The position numbers were made by a program, and so were the translations under genes. 64,000 bases of DNA from Symbiodinium sp. CCMP2592 (lineage: Eukaryota > Sar > Dinophyceae > Suessiales > Symbiodiniaceae): positions 1,293,501-1,357,500 of the forward strand of contig CAJNDT010006135.1 in NCBI GenBank assembly GCA_905221615.1. The letters are read 5' to 3'. How positions within the stretch are numbered: position 1 is the stretch's first letter; each line of letters opens with the position of its first letter. Shown here piece by piece: positions 1 to 10,776 of this stretch. A model generated the notes under the pieces. It was not told where the DNA came from and did no database searches. It was given only the letters and a program-made list of their open reading frames with translations.

Positions 1-2
1 TT

Positions 3-1346
3 GCGGGCACGGCAGAACTCAAGATGACGATGGGACCTGTTGGTGCAATGACAGAAGCAGAGCTCATTGCCTACACGGACGCCTCTTATGCACCGTTCGG
101 TCGGAGGTCCTTTGGGGCTGCTGTTGTAACGTTTGCTGGTTCGCCGGTGGCCTGGAAATCGGGCAGGCAGAGCTTCATTACATTGAGTGTCATGGAAGCA
201 GAGCTCTACGCTGCCACCCAGGGGTGTACTTTGTTGAACTCTGTGTATGCCTTGCTTGCAGAAGTTTACCCAACCCAGGTGAAGCGCATCCTGGCAGTGG
301 ACAACACCAGCGCTGCTGCTATGCTGGCAGGCGGACATGGGAGCCAGCGTACGCGACATTTGAAGATAAGGGCCAACTATGTACGGGAAGCAGTTGAGGA
401 GGGCAATTTTGAGATACGCCACACCCCAGGGAGTGAGCAACTTGCCGACTTGTCAACGAAGATGCAGTCGAAGCTACGACTACATCAGCTTTTGCAGCTT
501 TGGGGCTTTGTGGGCTTTGCATCAAATGTTGTGCAAGCTATGAAGCTGAAACTCCTTTCAGTGTTGATGGTGTTGGCTCAGTGCGTGTGCCCAGCTCGTG
601 GTCACCGAGATGAAGCAAAAGAACCGCTTCCGGCTACGACATGGGAGGAGTTATTGGTCATGATGTTTGCCATTTCGATCGTTGCAGTTTGTTTTTGGGA
701 ACTTCTTCGATGTGGATACCGGAGGGCCCTGCGATGGCATAAGAAATGCCGTAAGGCGCAAAGGCTTGCCCAAGCGGGGCAACTAGCTTCTGCTGCTGCA
801 AGGAGAGAAATTGATGCTGTGATGACCAATGATACCACAGCGACCCCAAGGTTGAGGAGGAGAACTACCATGTCTTCACGACCTACTCCCAGGACGCCAT
901 CACCAATGAGGACGCCGAGTATGCCAACCACTCCACAGGTGCCTACGGCTAGGTCACCTATGTCTACAGCCGGAAATACCACACCGGCTACAAGGCCGAG
1001 GTCCGTCACCCCGCCAACACAGAGGCGAATTTCTACACCACCTACAGGGGCTCAGGCGGCAACTGAGAGGACAAGGGTGTGCAGAGATACGCTTAAATTG
1101 ATGACCTGCGAAGATCTACGAAGTGCTCTACGGCTGGAGGGACAGCCGGTTTCCGGAATCAAAGAAGATCTTTGCGAAAGGTTATCTCCCTCTCTCGAGT
1201 CTTCCGATGTGACTGACAAGCAACTTCGCTATGTTCTGTACTTGTGGCGTCACAAGGATTTGAGCTACCGATGCAAGCTGCGATGGGAGGATATCAACAA
1301 CAAGTACAGAGTTTCAGCATGGATCGCACGTTGGAAGAATGCCTAG
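3..1346 (+). CDS. C-terminal part of a Ty1/copia-type polyprotein (RNase H) with added membrane and SAP-like segments
   Basis: This is the 3' end of a copia-type pol gene; the frame is open to the window edge, so the gene starts upstream. Counting from the first ATG (24), the RNase H core shows YTDAS (D19), MEAE (E58), AVDNTS (D93) and ADLSTK (D142), the four acidic positions expected, with RTRHLKIR and HTPGSEQLAD between them as in copia elements. After the RNase H come two hydrophobic stretches (about 170-188 and 209-229), a basic Arg/Lys segment, a Thr/Pro/Ser-rich linker (270-345) and a SAP-like motif (LMTCEDLRSALRLEG, about 359-373) that in other proteins binds DNA. RNase H degrades the RNA strand during reverse transcription. 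The extra tail after RNase H is not standard for plant or fungal copia elements. Reverse transcriptase and integrase would lie left of base 1. The call to copia RNase H is firm; the role of the tail is unknown. Confidence 0.9.
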   Translation, partial: AGTAELKMTMGPVGAMTEAELIAYTDASYAPFGRRSFGAAVVTFAGSPVAWKSGRQSFITLSVMEAELYAATQGCTLLNSVYALLAEVYPTQVKRILAVDNTSAAAMLAGGHGSQRTRHLKIRANYVREAVEEGNFEIRHTPGSEQLADLSTKMQSKLRLHQLLQLWGFVGFASNVVQAMKLKLLSVLMVLAQCVCPARGHRDEAKEPLPATTWEELLVMMFAISIVAVCFWELLRCGYRRALRWHKKCRKAQRLAQAGQLASAAARREIDAVMTNDTTATPRLRRRTTMSSRPTPRTPSPMRTPSMPTTPQVPTARSPMSTAGNTTPATRPRSVTPPTQRRISTPPTGAQAATERTRVCRDTLKLMTCEDLRSALRLEGQPVSGIKEDLCERLSPSLESSDVTDKQLRYVLYLWRHKDLSYRCKLRWEDINNKYRVSAWIARWKNA

Positions 1347-1457
1347 GCGTGTATAGTTCAAAGGCCTATTTGACATACTTTCAGTGTGGTGTGGAGCACC
1401 ACATTCGCATAGCACAACAGTTATGCTTGTTTGCGGGACGCAGCAAGCAAGGAGGAG

Positions 1458-1764
1458 TGTTGAAGTGATCTTGCTGATAACGCATGCTCATGTTGTGCTG
1501 CTCTTTGGTTTAAGTCTGATGACTGGGCCAAAGAATCATGGACACGAAGTCCAACTGAAGACATCAGTATGTAAAGATGAACTGATGTTGCACTGTAAGA
1601 CAGCTGAGGCCTTACCACATGTACAACTTCAGGCTAAAGCTGTTGCACTTGAGACTTCAGGTTGTGTGCCGAAAAGAAGAGTCCGCTGTGTAGCGCCGTG
1701 CCATGGTCTGTTAGCTCACCCACTCTGCCATTTGAAGAACAGGCATGATCCCCAACGATCAACA
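1458..1764 (+). mobile_element. Candidate 3' LTR of the copia-like element
   Basis: A purine tract (AAGGAGGAG, ending 1457) is followed by TGTTGA, and TCAACA ends at 1764, giving the TG...CA inverted ends of an LTR about 307 bp long. Right after 1764 the sequence becomes a family G hairpin entered in the middle (ATCCCAAACCCT), which is what an insertion into a G copy would look like. The 5' LTR is outside the window, so repeat identity cannot be checked. Confidence 0.45.
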
Positions 1765-1830
1765 AAATCCCAAACCCTCCTCCAGAAAGCCCATGACCCC
1801 TTTCGGAGCCGTAGGGCTGTGGAACCGACG
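1765..1830. repeat. Truncated family G fold-back element
   Basis: The segment AAGCCCATGACCCCTTTCGG followed by AGCCGTAGGG matches the right half of the G copy at 24459-24561. The left half is missing, apparently because of the LTR at 1764. Confidence 0.6.
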
Positions 1831-1942
1831 AATTCGCAGACAGTTTCGAGAGCCCTTCCGGCCTCCACAACGGAGTCTCCGGCCTCCTGTCACGGTAAAG
1901 CTCAGAGATCCCAATATTCCTTAGTTAAGGAATACCTAGGCT

Positions 1943-2000
1943 TCCTTTAAAGGGATCCTTAAGGGTTCCTTTAAGGGATCTATAAGGGATCTATAGGGTT
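1943..2000. repeat. K-type filler repeat
   Basis: Alternating TCCTTTAAAGGGATCC and GGGATCTATAAGGG motifs, seen again at many other places (8643-8718, 13206-13263, 14335-14440, 16090-16180, 19566-19651, 21269-21330, 30185-30260). Confidence 0.6.
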
Positions 2001-2785
2001 TGGGGTTTGAAGGGGACTCCAACATCCCTTACTTAGGGCAGCAGCTGCTTTGCAAGAAAGCCTAAAACCCCGCCCTAAACCCTACATTCGGCTGATGGGT
2101 CTAGGATGTAAGGGGATCCCAATATCCCTTAATTCGGGAATATACTTTAAGTTAGAGGGGCCTTAATCTTATGGCTTAAGGTAGATTCCTTAATTAGGTG
2201 GTGTTGGGATCTCTGGGCAAGCAAGCCATGGACACCAGGACGACTACAACGACTGGTGCTCCTATGTCTTCCACCTATCGTGGCTGCCATTGCCGTCTCA
2301 TCTCATCTCAGTTCGCCTCATCAGTACCAGTCTGCCCCACCCCGCACCACTTCTCACCATGATCATGGTCATGTGCAAGAACACCTTCATCATCAACAGC
2401 AGCTTGGGGTCTGTGTTATGTTATCACCGATCACCTCAATCATTACCATCATCGCCTCTAGCAGCCCGTAACCCTGAGTCAAGGAGCTTTTTCCTTTGCA
2501 GAACAAGCGCTCTTTGCTCCTGCTGCGTCGCACTAAGGGTAACTGCCGTGACGCCAGGGTTCCTGTATACCGATACCAGTCATAGGTTTGTTTAGGGTAT
2601 ATGGGGATGTAAAGTCGGTAAGATGGACATTTATAGCTAATTATAGCCAAAGCTTTTCCTTATATAGAAGTGTAATTGACACGCTGCTCTGACAATAAGC
2701 AGCATCCAGAAACGCCAAGAAAGGTCGACAGTCCACTGCCCAGGCCCGACGACTTCCTATGCATATCTTTCTTTCCTATCCCTGA
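2001..2785. other. Gene-free stretch with B-like remnants
   Basis: Holds B-like half sites (ATATCCCTTAATTCGGGAA near 2126) and telomere-like motifs, but no open frame longer than about 100 codons and none that looks like a protein. Confidence 0.5.
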
Positions 2786-2885
2786 GGGTCCATGTACTCA
2801 TATCGCATATGCTTTGGGGTCAATGTAGCTATATAGGGAGTACTTTAAGGCCAATGTATATACTATATGAGTACATGGCCCCTTA
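2786..2885. repeat. Family C fold-back element
   Basis: Ends AGGGTCCATGTACTCATAT and ATATGAGTACATGGCCCCTT are inverted complements with a short AT-rich loop containing CTATATAGGGAG. Confidence 0.7.
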
Positions 2886-2887
2886 GG

Positions 2888-3360
2888 GGACCCATCTATC
2901 CATCTAGTTACCTATCGACATACCTAACTACCTATCTATCGACCTATCTATCTACAGATCTACATATCGACAGATGGTTCGACCTGTCTGTCTATCTATC
3001 AGTCTATCGATCTCTATCTACCCATCTGCTTATCTATCCGTGTGACCATGTTGATCTATAGGTCTATCTATGTCTATCTACATGTCTATCTATCTGCCTC
3101 CCGATTTAAACATCTACTGTTGTATTTGTCTGTCTGTCTTCATATCTATCTATCCTTCTACTTGTTTGTGTAGCTCTATACATCTATCTATCTATCTGTC
3201 TCTCTATCTAACTGTCTATCTATCTGCCTATCTAGCTGTTCATCTGTCCATCTATCATCCATGTTAGTGGGAAGGCTTCATGCATCCATCTATCCATCGA
3301 GCTGGCAATCTATCTGTCCATATCTATCCATCTATCTATCCAGCAAGCTAGCTATCTGTA
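2888..3360 (+). repeat. Degenerate (CTAT)n tetranucleotide satellite
   Basis: About 470 bp of imperfect CTAT/CTGT tetramers (TCTATCTATCTA and variants). The Ser/Thr/Tyr/Leu-rich frames across it are by-products of the repeat. Confidence 0.9.
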
Positions 3361-3568
3361 CAGACGATATCGCAACCGATCGCATCGAGGACTGTGCTTC
3401 CGTCGCCCTTTAGCCCTGCATGCAAAAGCCTGTTCCACACCATGCCCCAAAAGCCTATATAATTCATACCATGCGCCAACCCTGTAAACCCTAAAGACGT
3501 ACCAAAGTCATCGTTAGTGCAAGATGCAACCCATCATGACTCTCACTCAGATGAAAAATTCTCTGAAT

Positions 3569-3651
3569 TAGGGTCCCTTGTTAGGTCCCCCAAATAGTAC
3601 GGCACCCCTATACAAAGGACCCGGAAAGGGACCCTATTTTGACAACCACCC
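3569..3651. repeat. Truncated family D fold-back element
   Basis: Right arm GACCCTATTTTGACAACCAC is intact; the left end starts inside the arm at GGGTCCCTTG. The centre ATAGTACGGCACC matches the D copies at 9293 and 28022. Confidence 0.6.
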
Positions 3652-3872
3652 AGGTGACAGGAGCCCGGGAGTATGCTGCTCAGGCGGTGAGGAAAATCCG
3701 ACTGCACCGTGCCAATGACAGGCCGCAGCCTTTAAAAAAAACAATCTTCTAGGGATGGCTTTAAATCTAGGGCTTGGGGCTCATACCCCTGAGCCCCTCA
3801 TTTTAAATCCTAAGCCCCTGAGCCGCCAAAACACATAATGGTTACAGGGTGTCTCCGCCCTGAACCCCAATA

Positions 3873-3980
3873 ACTACTATTTGCTTAAGAATCCCCAAAA
3901 AATATAAAATATATTCCTTATGGGGGTAATATAGGGATTATTATTTTTTATTTTTTGGGGGTTTCCTAAGCAAATAGTAG
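3873..3980. repeat. Unclassified fold-back element
   Basis: Arms ACTACTATTTGCTTAAGAAT and the inverted CTAAGCAAATAGTAG enclose complementary A/T-rich tracts around CCCCAAAAAATA / TTTTTTGGGGG. It is the only copy of this type seen in the window. Confidence 0.7.
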
Positions 3981-4380
3981 ATAAACCATCAGTGTAGGGC
4001 TACTCGAAGCGCCCGGCGAGGACAGCTGCCAGCGGCAGAAGCAGAACGATGGCTCCAATCAGGGAGGCATCGAAGGAGACGTTTGGTGTGGAGTCGTCCT
4101 GGAAGATTCGGACCGGCTTGTGCTTCTGTTTACGGCTTGCTTACGGGTTAATCGGTATTCCGTTCAGAGCAAGTTCCTATCCAATTGTGAACAGACTCCT
4201 GCCTTCAGTGCACATTATATCCAAATTTCTGATCTCCTGTGTTAAGAGCAAGGTTGCCTTTATGGCACATGTCAATCCAACTTTAGGATAGGCTCCTGCC
4301 TGAAGAGCCGGGCAATTTAAGGATACGGCTTCTGGGCTCAGGACTTAGTTGAGGGTTCGGGTGATTTAGAACTACCTGAA

Positions 4381-4468
4381 CCTACCAAACCCTACTTTTT
4401 GTAGGGTCCGTATAAACTCCATATTAGGGTTCATAATGAGAACCTACAAAAAAAGGGGGTTTGGTAGG
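4381..4468. repeat. Unclassified fold-back element
   Basis: CCTACCAAACCCTACTTTTT and the inverted AAAGGGGGTTTGGTAGG form arms of about 25 bp around a 35-40 bp loop. Confidence 0.65.
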
Positions 4469-4658
4469 CAATTGTACTGTAGGGTGAGGAGACCGCGAGT
4501 AGGACAATCGCACCTACATGGCTGCCATCTCACACCCTTGTACGCACTGTACGCACTTCTCGGGTTCAAACTCGGTTGAGCTCTGCTGGCCCTGCCTAGG
4601 AATCGCTGGGTCCCCAACTAATCGGGTTTCTGATCATTACAAGTCTGGAGAATAAACT

Positions 4659-4766
4659 ACTTACTAGGTCCCCCGACCCTCCATTATAGAACCCTTACAG
4701 GTCCCTTTACGGATGCCTTTTCGGAGCCCTTTAAGGAACTCACTTACCAAGTCGCCCGAGCCTCCA
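4659..4766. repeat. K filler between 25-bp direct duplications
   Basis: ACTTACTAGGTCCCCCGACC (4659-4678, continuing to 4683) recurs with four changes at 4742-4766. The 58 bp between them is K-type (TATAGAACCCTTACAGGTCC ... GAGCCCTTTAAGGAAC). Confidence 0.55.
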
Positions 4767-4956
4767 AGTATAAACAAGATATGAACCCCTGAACCCCAAA
4801 CCCTGCCTGTAGCCGAACAGACCTTCCTTTCTAGGGTCTTATAGACGGGCCCTTTAAAGGAATCCCAAAAGCCGTGCTCTAATTATTTAAGCCCCTATAC
4901 TACCCTACAAAACTACGAGGTTTAAGTTCTCTGAACCTCTGGATTATCCCTAAACC

Positions 4957-5533
4957 CTAAACCCTAGACCCTAAATCCTAGACCCTAGACCCTAAACCCT
5001 GTTGCAGAGTACGTCACGCCGGCCTCCACTGCCCGTGGGTCCGCAACCTTCGGCTCCTCTTGCGGAGCATCGGGAGCCTCGCGGCAGTCCAGATTTAGGG
5101 TTTTAGGGTCATGGGTTTAGGATTTTAGCCATTTCGTCTTTAAGGCATGGTAAGGTATAGGACTGAATGCAGAGCTAGCTTGAATTAGAAACAGTGTCGA
5201 CATCATAGTCCCTAGATGAATTTGTCTGCAATGTACTTCAATACCCTACTATAATTCTGAAGGTCCCCTGTATAGTACCGGAACTCCCTTCAACACAGGC
5301 GACGATATCTCAAACGCTGAACCAAGCACAGGCCCTTATTTTGAGGAGCCTCAAGATTATCCTTGATTCCTGACCCCGTGAGCTCCGTTTGTCTCATGCT
5401 GGCCCTGCCGCGTTACCCCAGGCCCTAAACTCCAAATCCTAACCCCAACCATAAACCCTGGACCTTAACCCTAAATCCTAACCCTAAACCCTATTACCCT
5501 AAACCTCAACCCCAAACACTAAACCCTAAATCG
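4957..5533. repeat. Degenerate CCCTAAA telomere-like tracts
   Basis: Two runs of CCCTAAACCCTA-type heptamers with substitutions (about 4957-5000 and 5424-5533), separated by unique sequence. No gene is visible between them. Confidence 0.6.
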
Positions 5534-5779
5534 TGTTTGCTTGGTGCATTCTTGTAGGAAATCCAGGGGGGGGGCAAAACTCCTAAACGGCTCATTTCGT
5601 CTTTAATGCATGGTAAGGTACAGGGTTTAGGGTTCTTAGACCATATAGGGATTCATAGTCTTTAAGGGTATAGGGCCACTACTTTGAAGGCCCGTTGCTT
5701 GCTTGTATATCCCAGCGCATATTCCACAGGCAATGTGAGCATCCTGGAGGCCTCAGGAATGAAAACTCTATACCGCCAA

Positions 5780-5897
5780 GAGGGTCCATATACTACCATT
5801 AGGTTTTAGGGTTTAGGGTGTTAGGGTCCTTAAAGCCATCATGAGGATGATCTTTGGGGACCTAATTCCGCAACGGTAGTACATATATGGACCCTCT
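5780..5897. repeat. Fold-back element (C-like ends)
   Basis: GAGGGTCCATATACTACC and the inverted GGTAGTACATATATGGACCC bound a 118-bp hairpin whose loop holds GTTTTAGGGTTTAGGG. Confidence 0.6.
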
Positions 5898-7194
5898 GTG
5901 ATTGACCTGCCGGTTTGTTCTTTGTTTGAGGATCCTAACCATAAAATAGGCTCTCCGAAGAGGGCATTGCATTCTAGGTATTGGCAGAACCCAGAAAGTG
6001 CAACAACCGCACATTAAGGACTGTCTGTAAGCCCGAAAGACTTACGCACCTGCTCCCTTCCTTAAACAAAGGCATCGGCTGGGACTTGTTGACAATTACA
6101 GCATCATACTTACGGGGGCTCATCAAAGGAGCCCTAGGAATGAACGCAATATCATTTCTAGACCTGAAGGGGGTCATAAGGGAAGCTAAACCCTAAAAAA
6201 AGGGAATAAGGGCCTACTCTGGGTCCTGGATTTGCACTCTTTAATCAAGGGGCTTTGGAGTCTCTGGGAGGGCTTAGAGCACGTCCTGAACTACTATATA
6301 CATGGACCTTTTTATAGTTAGAATTAGAATAGGCTTTTGGGGTACTCTATACTATGAACTGTGATAAGGAACCCCCAAAATAGTATAGGTAATTAGAAGT
6401 AAGGCCCCTATGCTACCATAACGCAGTGCTTGTGGGATCCCTGCTTGGCCCTAAACCCTCGATCCAAAGCTCTCAACCAGTAAAACCCTAAGCCCAAAAT
6501 CATCCGAGGATTTTCTCCAAGAATCTGGTATATACTATTTGGGTACATGGACCCTTTAACCCTAAACCCTATAGAACCCTTATAGGAATCCTTAAAGGAA
6601 CCCCTCAAAAAGATACCCGTTTGCGTGCAAGACCGATCGGATCTGCCTCTTGGGCAGCAGCACGGGCCAGTTTGGATGTGATTGTGCCGTTTGAACCTGC
6701 CGCAAGTGGTACCGTAGCAGTGGTGGTAGTGGTAGTAGTGGGTAGAGTAGTGGTAGAGTAGTGGTGGCCATGCTTCAGCGCTTTGGTCTTTAGGTTTAGG
6801 ATTTAGGGGTCTAGGGTTTAGGGTTTGGGGTTTCGGGTTTAGGTGTTTGAGGTTATAGTTGGGATTATCGGTGCCCGAAGTAGGGTCCTCCTAAGCATAA
6901 CCTTACTGATAAACTTACGTACAGACTAAGTCCCATGAGCCTCTAAAGCAGGATTTATAGGCTTTAGGCCTTAGGACTTTGGCTTTAGCTTTTAAACCTG
7001 AGTTGTCCTTTAAGCCCGTTCAAAATTATGTACTATTTTGGTTCTCAAGAAAATAGTATGGGAAATTAGCAAAGATCCCAAAGGACAACCCAGAAACGGT
7101 TTTCGGCTCGAGAGACCTGTTCAGGAGTCTACTGCTTGATCGAGTGTGATGGCTCTCTGGGTAAGGCCTCCAAATGGGTTTAGGGTTTACCCAG
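5898..7194. other. Gene-free stretch
   Basis: Half sites of family C (6527-6560), a short GTGGTA-rich tract (about 6718-6765) and TTTAGGG variants (6788-6855). No protein-like frame was found. Confidence 0.5.
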
Positions 7195-7293
7195 AGGGTC
7201 CAAGTACCCAAATAGTAGGGTTTTAGGTCCTAAAATCCATACTTTGAATGGTTTTTGGACCTTGAAACCCTCCTATTCGGGTACTTGGACTCT
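7195..7293. repeat. Fold-back element related to family M
   Basis: GAGGGTCCAAGTACCCAAAT pairs with the inverted TATTCGGGTACTTGGACTCT. Confidence 0.6.
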
Positions 7294-7426
7294 TACGGTT
7301 AGGGTTTACGAGCTATGTGCGCATTTCCGGAAATTACGGGTACCGTTCTGGGGTCCTCACAAGAATAAGGATCCTACTATTTAGGGTATTATTTGAGGTC
7401 CCCTAAACCCTAAACCCTTATGCCTA

Positions 7427-7527
7427 AACCTTCCAAAATCCCTTAATTCAGGAATATACCTCAAATCATAATAGGATCCCTAATATGATTTAAGGTATAT
7501 TCCTTACTTAAGGGATTTTGGAAGTTC
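7427..7527. repeat. Family B fold-back element
   Basis: CCTTCCAAAATCCCTTAATT and the inverted TTAAGGGATTTTGGAAG arms enclose complementary GGAATATACCT / AGGTATATTCC and a GGATCC centre. Confidence 0.75.
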
Positions 7528-7913
7528 TGGTGGGTGCCCTATTTTCGGAAACTTCCATTTGGGCTCCAAGAGCCTCCAACGAAGGATCGCTGCAGAGCGG
7601 CTGCGAACAGCAGGGCGATGAGGAGGAATGACCTTGCATCGATAAAGCAACCCTTAAAGGATACCCTTAAGGAGCCCGTGAAGAATCTCTTACGGATATA
7701 ATTCTACCACGATCTTGCGTTCAGGACTTCAGTGCTTTAGGACTCAACTTGTGCTTGGGCTAGAAGCTCTCTTCAGGCTTTGAGGTTAGCTTTAACGCCA
7801 AAGAATACACCTTTTTTAAGGGCTCAATGTAGGAACTTGATTAAGAAACCCTGGGCCTAGAACCCCAAAACAGCAGGATTCATAGAAGGAACCTGAATAA
7901 AGGCTCTTAGTCA

Positions 7914-8017
7914 GGTTCCTACATTAAACCCCCCAAAACCCTTAATGATAATACCCTTATAGTACCCTTTAAAGGAACCCATATAGAACCCTAAGAAAGG
8001 CCCAAAGTTCCTACATT
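7914..8017. repeat. K-like filler between short duplications in a fold-back element
   Basis: GTTCCTACATT occurs at 7915-7925 and 8007-8017 with K-type sequence between them. An inverted copy (AATGTAGGAAC, near 7828) shows this is the arm of a hairpin. Confidence 0.4.
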
Positions 8018-8093
8018 CTACGAAAAAATAATGGTTAGGAGCCCAATGAGGTAGGTTTTGTGGGATCCAAGTAAGGCTCCCTTAGGGCCTACG

Positions 8094-8146
8094 GGGTTTA
8101 GGGTTTAGGGTTTAGGGTTTAAGGTTTAGGGTTTAGGGTTTAGGGT
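8094..8146 (+). repeat. Interstitial TTTAGGG array
   Basis: Seven near-perfect TTTAGGG units (one TTTAAGG variant), abutting a family C hairpin. Confidence 0.85.
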
Positions 8147-8241
8147 CCATGTAACCACATCGTGTATACTTTGGCCTTAAGGTAATCCCTATATAGGTAC
8201 TTCGGGGCCAATGTATATACTATCTGGGTGCATGGACCCTT
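8143..8241. repeat. Family C fold-back element
   Basis: AGGGTCCATGTAACCAC pairs with inverted GTGCATGGACCCTT; the central CCCTATATAGGTAC is shared with other C copies. Confidence 0.7.
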
Positions 8242-8309
8242 AAAGGCTTGTTTGAAGCCGATTAAAAACTTTCTTCAATTCAACTCCTTTCGAACTTTGA
8301 GTACAAGCC

Positions 8310-8388
8310 AAAAAAGTTGAAACATCACTATCCTCATGCCCTTAAGGTTCAAGTATAGGGGATCCCAGCACTAATCCTCCTGAACCCA
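8310..8388. repeat. Left part of a family F fold-back element
   Basis: CAAGCCAAAAAAGTTGAAAC and the internal GGGATCCCAGCACTAATCC match F4 at 43350. The element is interrupted by the N hairpin and resumes at 8522. Confidence 0.55.
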
Positions 8389-8521
8389 TCATAGGGATCC
8401 TTAGGGGTGTAGGGGGGAGGGGTGTAGGGGACTATATTTCCTTAAATAGGCATTATTAGTCCTTATTATGGGCCTTAAGGCCCCCTACCCCCTCCCCCTA
8501 CACCCCTAAGGATCCCTATGA
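8389..8521. repeat. Family N fold-back element inserted in family F
   Basis: TCATAGGGATCCTTAGGGGT pairs with inverted CCCCTAAGGATCCCTATGA, and the G-rich tract pairs with a C-rich tract. It is flanked by a perfect 17-bp direct repeat ACTAATCCTCCTGAACC at 8370-8386 and 8522-8538; the same site is uninterrupted in F4. Confidence 0.75.
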
Positions 8522-8621
8522 ACTAATCCTCCTGAACCATGTTCCCACGTCCTAGGATTCGCTGCATGTCGGCTGCGGGTCTTGTCTACGCCTGCTTGCA
8601 GCCTTTCTGTAGGGCTGGTTT

Positions 8622-8816
8622 CGGTTGATGATACGAATCCTGGGGTTCCTTTAAAGGGCTCTATAGGGGGTACCTTTAAGGGGTTCCTTTAATGGATCTA
8701 TAGGGGGTTCAGGGTTTAGGGTTGATGATATAACTCCTGCATGACCCATAATAAGGATTATACAAGAATTCCCATAGTTTAGGGTCCTTAAGGTAATGCA
8801 GGATTTATATCATCAG
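8622..8816. repeat. Family A fold-back element with a K insertion in its left arm
   Basis: The end CGGTTGATGATACGAATCCT (8622-8641) is repeated as GGTTGATGATATAACTCCTG (8720-8739), separated by 76 bp of K sequence. The rest (8719-8816) is a complete A hairpin ending TTTATATCATCAG. Confidence 0.7.
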
Positions 8817-8925
8817 GCAAGCCTAGACAGGAATCCTAAGTACCCCCTAGGGGAGTGTTGCAAAGTATGTCAAGCTACGAAACCCCCATAATACCCTTTG
8901 TAGTAATCCTTACCCAGAGGCTCCA

Positions 8926-9022
8926 TATACAGTACCATTATGGAATTAGGCCCCAAAAGACCCTCCTTATCAGTGTTTTAGGGGCCTACTTCCAGAATGG
9001 TACTGTATCTGGAGCCTCTAGG
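8926..9022. repeat. Fold-back element (C-like, variant ends)
   Basis: AGAGGCTCCATATACAGTAC pairs with inverted GTACTGTATCTGGAGCCTCT. Confidence 0.65.
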
Positions 9023-9292
9023 TTGGTTTGGGCTTTCAGGCTTTGGCGTATCGGGTCCTAGATTTTTGGAGCTCTGGGCGCCGATCCCTACACTCCACAA
9101 AACCCTATGAGCCCTTCAAGAAGGGAGAGCTCGCGGAATAAGTCTATGGAATTGGGAAAATCTCAAAACGATTTAAGAATCCCTCCAACAAAAACAAAGA
9201 AACAAGTCGATCCAAGATGCAGCAGCCCGGATCGGGCAAGACTTCGCGCACGCAGCGCCATGGTGACAGCAGGGAGCACTGGAGTCCGAATA

Positions 9293-9399
9293 TGGGTGGT
9301 TGTCAAACTTAGGGTCCCTTTTTGGGTCCTTATTACAATACGGCACTTAATATTTAGGGTAATTGCCCAAAAAGGAACCATAATTGTGACAACTACCCA
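9293..9399. repeat. Family D fold-back element
   Basis: TGGGTGGTTGTCAAACTTAG and inverted TTGTGACAACTACCCA. Flanked on both sides by TA (or ATAT), consistent with a 2-bp TA target duplication. Confidence 0.75.
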
Positions 9400-9813
9400 T
9401 ATGGGAAAGTATGCATATCCAGTCTCGTCGTGCAAAGTTTGGCTCAGGAAGCTGATTACTTGTTTCAACCGTGAACGTCTAACCTGGTACGGCCTTGACA
9501 TTGCATAGACATGTCAAGTTGCACATTGTAACTGCCGATGCGGTAGCAAGCATAGAAGTAGCATGTCTTTGAAGCTAACCACAGCAACACCAGCAGCAAC
9601 AGCAACAACACCGACAATGCAACACTGACGATAATGACAGTATTGTGAATCCTAACACGACAGCAGTAGTGGTAGTAGTGTGCAGTTTGTAATAGCTCTA
9701 CTAGGGGGAGCAGCAGCAACAAACCCGAACCCCGAGAATGCCAACTCTCATCCCAAGAGTCGGACACAAGAGTCCGACGCCTCGACCTGAATACCACACA
9801 GGCTTTAGAGTTC
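9400..9813. other. Gene-free stretch with CAG/CAA-rich runs
   Basis: Short AGCAACAGCAACA tracts (about 9585-9610, 9708-9722). No convincing coding frame; the 110-133-codon frames here run through the D hairpin. Confidence 0.5.
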
Positions 9814-9917
9814 CTAAGGCTCTATGTACCCATGTAGTACATACTTAGGCCTGAAAGTACCTATATAGGGACCCCTTTAAGGCCTAAGTAGCTGCTATAA
9901 AGGTACATGGAGCCTTT
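9814..9917. repeat. Family C fold-back element
   Basis: AAGGCTCTATGTACCCATG pairs with inverted AAAGGTACATGGAGCCTT around ATATAGGGACCCC. Confidence 0.75.
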
Positions 9918-9959
9918 GGGAGCTAAGGGTTTCGGATAGACGACACCTGCGACCCCTCA

Positions 9960-10068
9960 CCCAGACCTTTCAAAATACCTTCATTAAGGAATATACCTTA
10001 AATCATATTAAGGATCCTACAATAATTTAAGGTATATTCCTTACTTCAGGGATTTTGGAAGGTCTGGG
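9960..10068. repeat. Family B fold-back element
   Basis: CCAGACCTTTCAAAATACCT and inverted AGGGATTTTGGAAGGTCTGG; the arms contain GGAATATACCTTAAATCAT and its complement. Confidence 0.8.
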
Positions 10069-10776
10069 CATAAGGGTTTAGGGTTTAGGGGACCTAAAAT
10101 AATACCCGAGAAAGTAGGATCCTTATTATTATAAGGACCCCAGAACGATACCCCTAATTTCCGGGAACGCACAAATAGCATCCTAAACCCTAAACCCTGA
10201 ATACCCCTTTAAAGGAACCCTAGGTATACTCCTTAATTAAGGGATCATCCTAAAGCGAGACCAGCACCAACCCCCTCAAGCGAGACATGAAGACAGTCTG
10301 AACCCTGAAACAACCAGACCCTGAACCGGGTCCTGAACTAGCCAGTGGTTTTGGGGGGTTCCTTGGCTCTTTAGCTCCTTATTTAATAGGGATTATCATC
10401 ATCCCTGGCTCCTTAGCTCCTCCAATATCAATAGTAAGTTAAACCCTGACTCCGAAACCCGACCCGAGACCAGGCCCAGACATAGCAGATTGGTAACTAC
10501 TCTGAGCTTGATTAGTCTCGATAAGGCTCAGGTTCTAGGACAGTTTCGGGGCTTGATATCGACTGAGGGCGTTGAGGGCTTCTCTTATCTGTTCAAGCCC
10601 TTATAGCGGGGTCAACATCCGCTTGCGAGATCCTAAACGAACCCGACCAAGGGCCATGTTGATCTAGCAGGTCTACTTCACAACTACCCCCTGCAAACTC
10701 CGAACGTATTCCCAAAAGCACATCTCACCATCCTTACTTTCTGAGCCACAAGAACCTGCAAGTAAACACCCTTCTT

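Noticed and set aside
1384-1950. 188-codon plus-strand frame after the copia ORF
   Set aside because: It runs through the candidate LTR and a G repeat fragment; no motif and no continuity with the pol frame.
2888-3360. Possible CRISPR-like or coding repeat
   Set aside because: No spacers of constant length; it is a degenerate tetranucleotide satellite.
9107-9508. 133-codon plus-strand frame with an antisense 112-codon frame
   Set aside because: Both cross the family D hairpin at 9293-9399; the similarity of the two translations comes from the palindrome.
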